DNA from: JAABYT01 sp041581935
GTDB lineage: Bacteria > Pseudomonadota > Gammaproteobacteria > HK1
Length of the DNA stretch: 17,036 nucleotides
Reading direction: 5' to 3'
Assembly: GCA_041581935.1 (NCBI GenBank)
Contig: JBFICP010000048.1
Coordinates: 1-17,036 of the forward strand
In this document: positions 15,704 to 17,036 of the stretch, piece after piece
Layout of the letters: the number at the start of each line of letters is the position of its first letter
Numbering within the stretch: the stretch's first letter is position 1
The notes under the pieces: generated by a model
What the model saw: the letters and a program-made list of their open reading frames with translations, nothing else
Databases searched by the model: none
Told to the model about the DNA's origin: nothing
Program-made: the position numbers and the translations under genes

Positions 15704-16201
15704 ATGCAGAATGTTTTCTGGTTGCGTCGCGGGATCATTGGCGGAAGGTCCGGCCCCAACAAGGACCCGTGGGATCCGGACGAGCTCGCCAGGGGAGGAA
15801 TCGGCGCGATCATCTCCGTCAACGACGGGGAGCTCGTTCATCGCCAAGATCTCGCGGCCGTCGGCATCGACTACGAGTGTGTCCCGCTTTCTGACACCGC
15901 TCCGCCACAACCGGGTGATTTCGAATGGTGCACGGCCGCTTTGCCGAGGGCACTGGAATTCGCGCAGATGTCGATCAGAGCCGACCGCAGCGTGCTGGTT
16001 CACTGCCATTCGGGCAAGGACAGGACGGGCATGTTCTTGGGCTACTATCTTTGCAGAACGGAGAATTTGCCTGCGGCAATGGCAATCGAAGAGGTCAGGC
16101 GCGTCCGTCCCATTGCGCTATCGGCACAAGGTTGGGAATCGTTTACACGGCGAGTGCTGGAAGCGCTCGAGATTGGACCCGGCGTCAGCGCCCGATACTG
16201 A
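15704..16201 (+). CDS. Dual-specificity/tyrosine protein phosphatase family protein
   Basis: A 165-residue stand-alone phosphatase domain of the Cys-based (CX5R) family. The signature VHCHSGKDRTG (99-109) contains the nucleophile C101 and the phosphate-binding R107. The upstream PLSDTAPP loop offers D64 as a candidate general acid. The family-typical end VRRVRPIALSAQGWESF is also present. Such proteins dephosphorylate Tyr/Ser/Thr residues or small phosphorylated molecules; the substrate here is unknown. No signal peptide is visible, so it is probably cytoplasmic. The N-terminus from ATG 15704 (MQNVFWLRRGIIGGR) matches the family's usual beginning, although its own ribosome-binding site is weak and a short in-frame ORF with a strong site precedes it. 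No kinase gene is nearby. Confidence 0.88.
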   Translation: MQNVFWLRRGIIGGRSGPNKDPWDPDELARGGIGAIISVNDGELVHRQDLAAVGIDYECVPLSDTAPPQPGDFEWCTAALPRALEFAQMSIRADRSVLVHCHSGKDRTGMFLGYYLCRTENLPAAMAIEEVRRVRPIALSAQGWESFTRRVLEALEIGPGVSARY

Positions 16202-16210
16202 TCTCGAACA

Positions 16211-16501
16211 ATGTTCGATCCAACCGGAGGCTCCGCCCCGATGGCTGGCTGCGTGCATTCCCGAACCGATATCCGAAAGGACATGCCCGCGATACGCAAT
16301 TTTCACGACGCGTGCGGAAGGCTGGGCGTCGGGGCTGTGGTGGTGCTGGGCCACACGGACCATAACCCACGTTTCGGTTTTACACCGGCCGCTCGTTTTG
16401 GTATAGGCTGCGAGTTCCAAGTGCCGGAGAACGCACTCGTAGCGCTCGAGCCGCAACCCGACTATCTGGTCGAAGCATCGGGCGCGGTCGAATACCATTG
16501 A
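16211..16501 (+). pseudogene. GNAT acetyltransferase, C-terminal fragment (YhbS-like)
   Basis: The 96-codon frame has a C-terminal part (from about residue 35) that resembles the last half of YhbS-like GNAT N-acetyltransferases: CGRLGVGAVVVLGH, then NPRFGFTPAARFGI, CEFQVPENALVALE and SGAVEYH. The N-terminal half of the fold, including the acetyl-CoA-binding R/QxxGxG motif, is absent, and residues 1-30 look unrelated. No missing part shows up in other frames upstream, where the phosphatase gene ends at 16201. It also stops right after EYH, slightly earlier than I expect. This looks like a remnant left by a deletion or recombination rather than a working enzyme. The similarity is from memory of the family, not a search. 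Confidence 0.65.
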
Positions 16502-16547
16502 TCTTTCGAGAAAGTGTGACGGCGCGGTGCGCGCCGTGGATAGCCTG

Positions 16548-17030
16548 ATGGCCGAGGCAATCGATTTCAGACTGGCATCCGCTGTCGATGCGCGAGAGCT
16601 TGCCGTGATGTCCCGGGACTTCGTGGAACTCGGGCTTGGCTGGTCCTGGGTGCCGTCTCGCATTGCCAGGCATGTCCGGTCTGCGGACAGCGTCGTGCTG
16701 GTCGCCCAATCCGGGACGCACATCGCGGGCTTTGCCATCATGCGCTTCGGCGTCGAGGAGGGTCACCTCGATCTCCTCGCAGTCAAGCCCAAGTATCGCC
16801 GCGCCGGGGTCGGACGCAAGACCGTTGCATGGTTGGAGGAGTCCGCGCTGACAGCAGGAATTTCCGTCATATACCTCGAAGTCCGGGCCGGCAACGATGC
16901 GGCCCTGGCATTCTACGAGGCTCTCGGATATCGCCGTATCAAGCGAGTGCCCGGCTACTACAGCGGCGTGGAAGAAGCCGTGTACATGGCGCGAGATCTA
17001 TGGTGCTCTTCGCTCACGAGCGCCACCTGA
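16548..17030 (+). CDS. GNAT family N-acetyltransferase (RimI-like)
   Basis: A complete GNAT fold of 160 residues that transfers an acetyl group from acetyl-CoA to an amine; the target is unknown. Motif A, HLDLLAVKPKYRRAGVGRK, carries the RxxGxG acetyl-CoA pyrophosphate-binding loop. IYLEVRAGNDAALAFYEALGY is motif B (shown here in part; key residues N, A, FY and LGY) and matches RimI-like proteins. ATG 16548 places the first strand (DFRLASA) right at the start, as expected. The frame also allows GTG 16527, which would add seven residues; neither has a clear ribosome-binding site. It begins 46 bp after the truncated GNAT fragment but belongs to a different GNAT branch, so the two are not halves of one gene. 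Confidence 0.88.
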   Translation: MAEAIDFRLASAVDARELAVMSRDFVELGLGWSWVPSRIARHVRSADSVVLVAQSGTHIAGFAIMRFGVEEGHLDLLAVKPKYRRAGVGRKTVAWLEESALTAGISVIYLEVRAGNDAALAFYEALGYRRIKRVPGYYSGVEEAVYMARDLWCSSLTSAT

Positions 17031-17036
17031 GCGCCT

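Noticed and set aside
15699..16406. A 235-codon forward frame overlapping the phosphatase gene
   Set aside because: The phosphatase frame contains the full CX5R signature and family motifs; this frame is Arg/Ser/Pro-rich with no motif and is a shadow.
1..17036. tRNA, rRNA, CRISPR array, insertion sequence or transposase
   Set aside because: Reading through the window I saw no tRNA-like cloverleaf in the intergenic gaps, no regularly spaced direct repeats, and no transposase-like protein.

Overview
This 17 kb window is a compact, GC-rich (roughly 60%) stretch of proteobacterial chromosome with every supportable gene on the + strand. Gene order and protein content point to a gammaproteobacterium: the end of a type IV pilus secretin gene (pilQ), then aroK-aroB, a dGTPase-like gene, a damX-like ATPase/SPOR gene, gltB-gltD and hemE. 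The neighbourhood pil-aroK-aroB-damX-gltBD-hemE is familiar from gammaproteobacteria such as Pseudomonas. A dgt gene after aroB is, from memory, more typical of betaproteobacteria, so the order looks mixed. I cannot name the genus.

Layout. (1) 1-137 is the C-terminal tail of PilQ, closed by a strong hairpin terminator at 199-237. (2) 309-4721 holds aroK, aroB (4-bp ATGA overlap), dgt and the damX-like gene: shikimate pathway, dNTP metabolism and septal/cell-envelope biology. A 14-nt inverted repeat lies directly before the chosen dgt start. (3) 4722-5037 is a 316-bp intergenic region with a good sigma70-type promoter (about 4773-4801) and a long, structured leader. (4) 5038-13828 is a tightly spaced run of gltB, gltD (glutamate synthase), hemE (haem synthesis), a DUF368 membrane protein (family linked to polyprenyl-phosphate recycling) and mutM (8-oxoguanine repair), with gaps of 25, 15, 33 and 27 bp. 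(5) 13829-17036 has a different character. It contains wider gaps and small poorly characterised genes: a three-helix membrane protein with a periplasmic domain, a DUF1772 membrane protein, a 98-residue membrane protein, a stand-alone dual-specificity-type phosphatase, a GNAT acetyltransferase fragment lacking its N-terminal half, and an intact GNAT acetyltransferase.

How the genes relate. Regions 1-4 are housekeeping genes whose grouping is conserved but whose functions are mostly unrelated: aromatic amino acids, nitrogen assimilation, haem, DNA repair and envelope. AroK/AroB act in the same pathway and GltB/GltD form one enzyme. Region 5 shows no obvious shared pathway.

I found no convincing undescribed multi-gene system. 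The items most worth a second look are the inverted repeat abutting dgt, the structured gltB leader, an eight-codon upstream frame with a strong ribosome-binding site that is in phase with the phosphatase gene but ends in TAG, and the truncated acetyltransferase.
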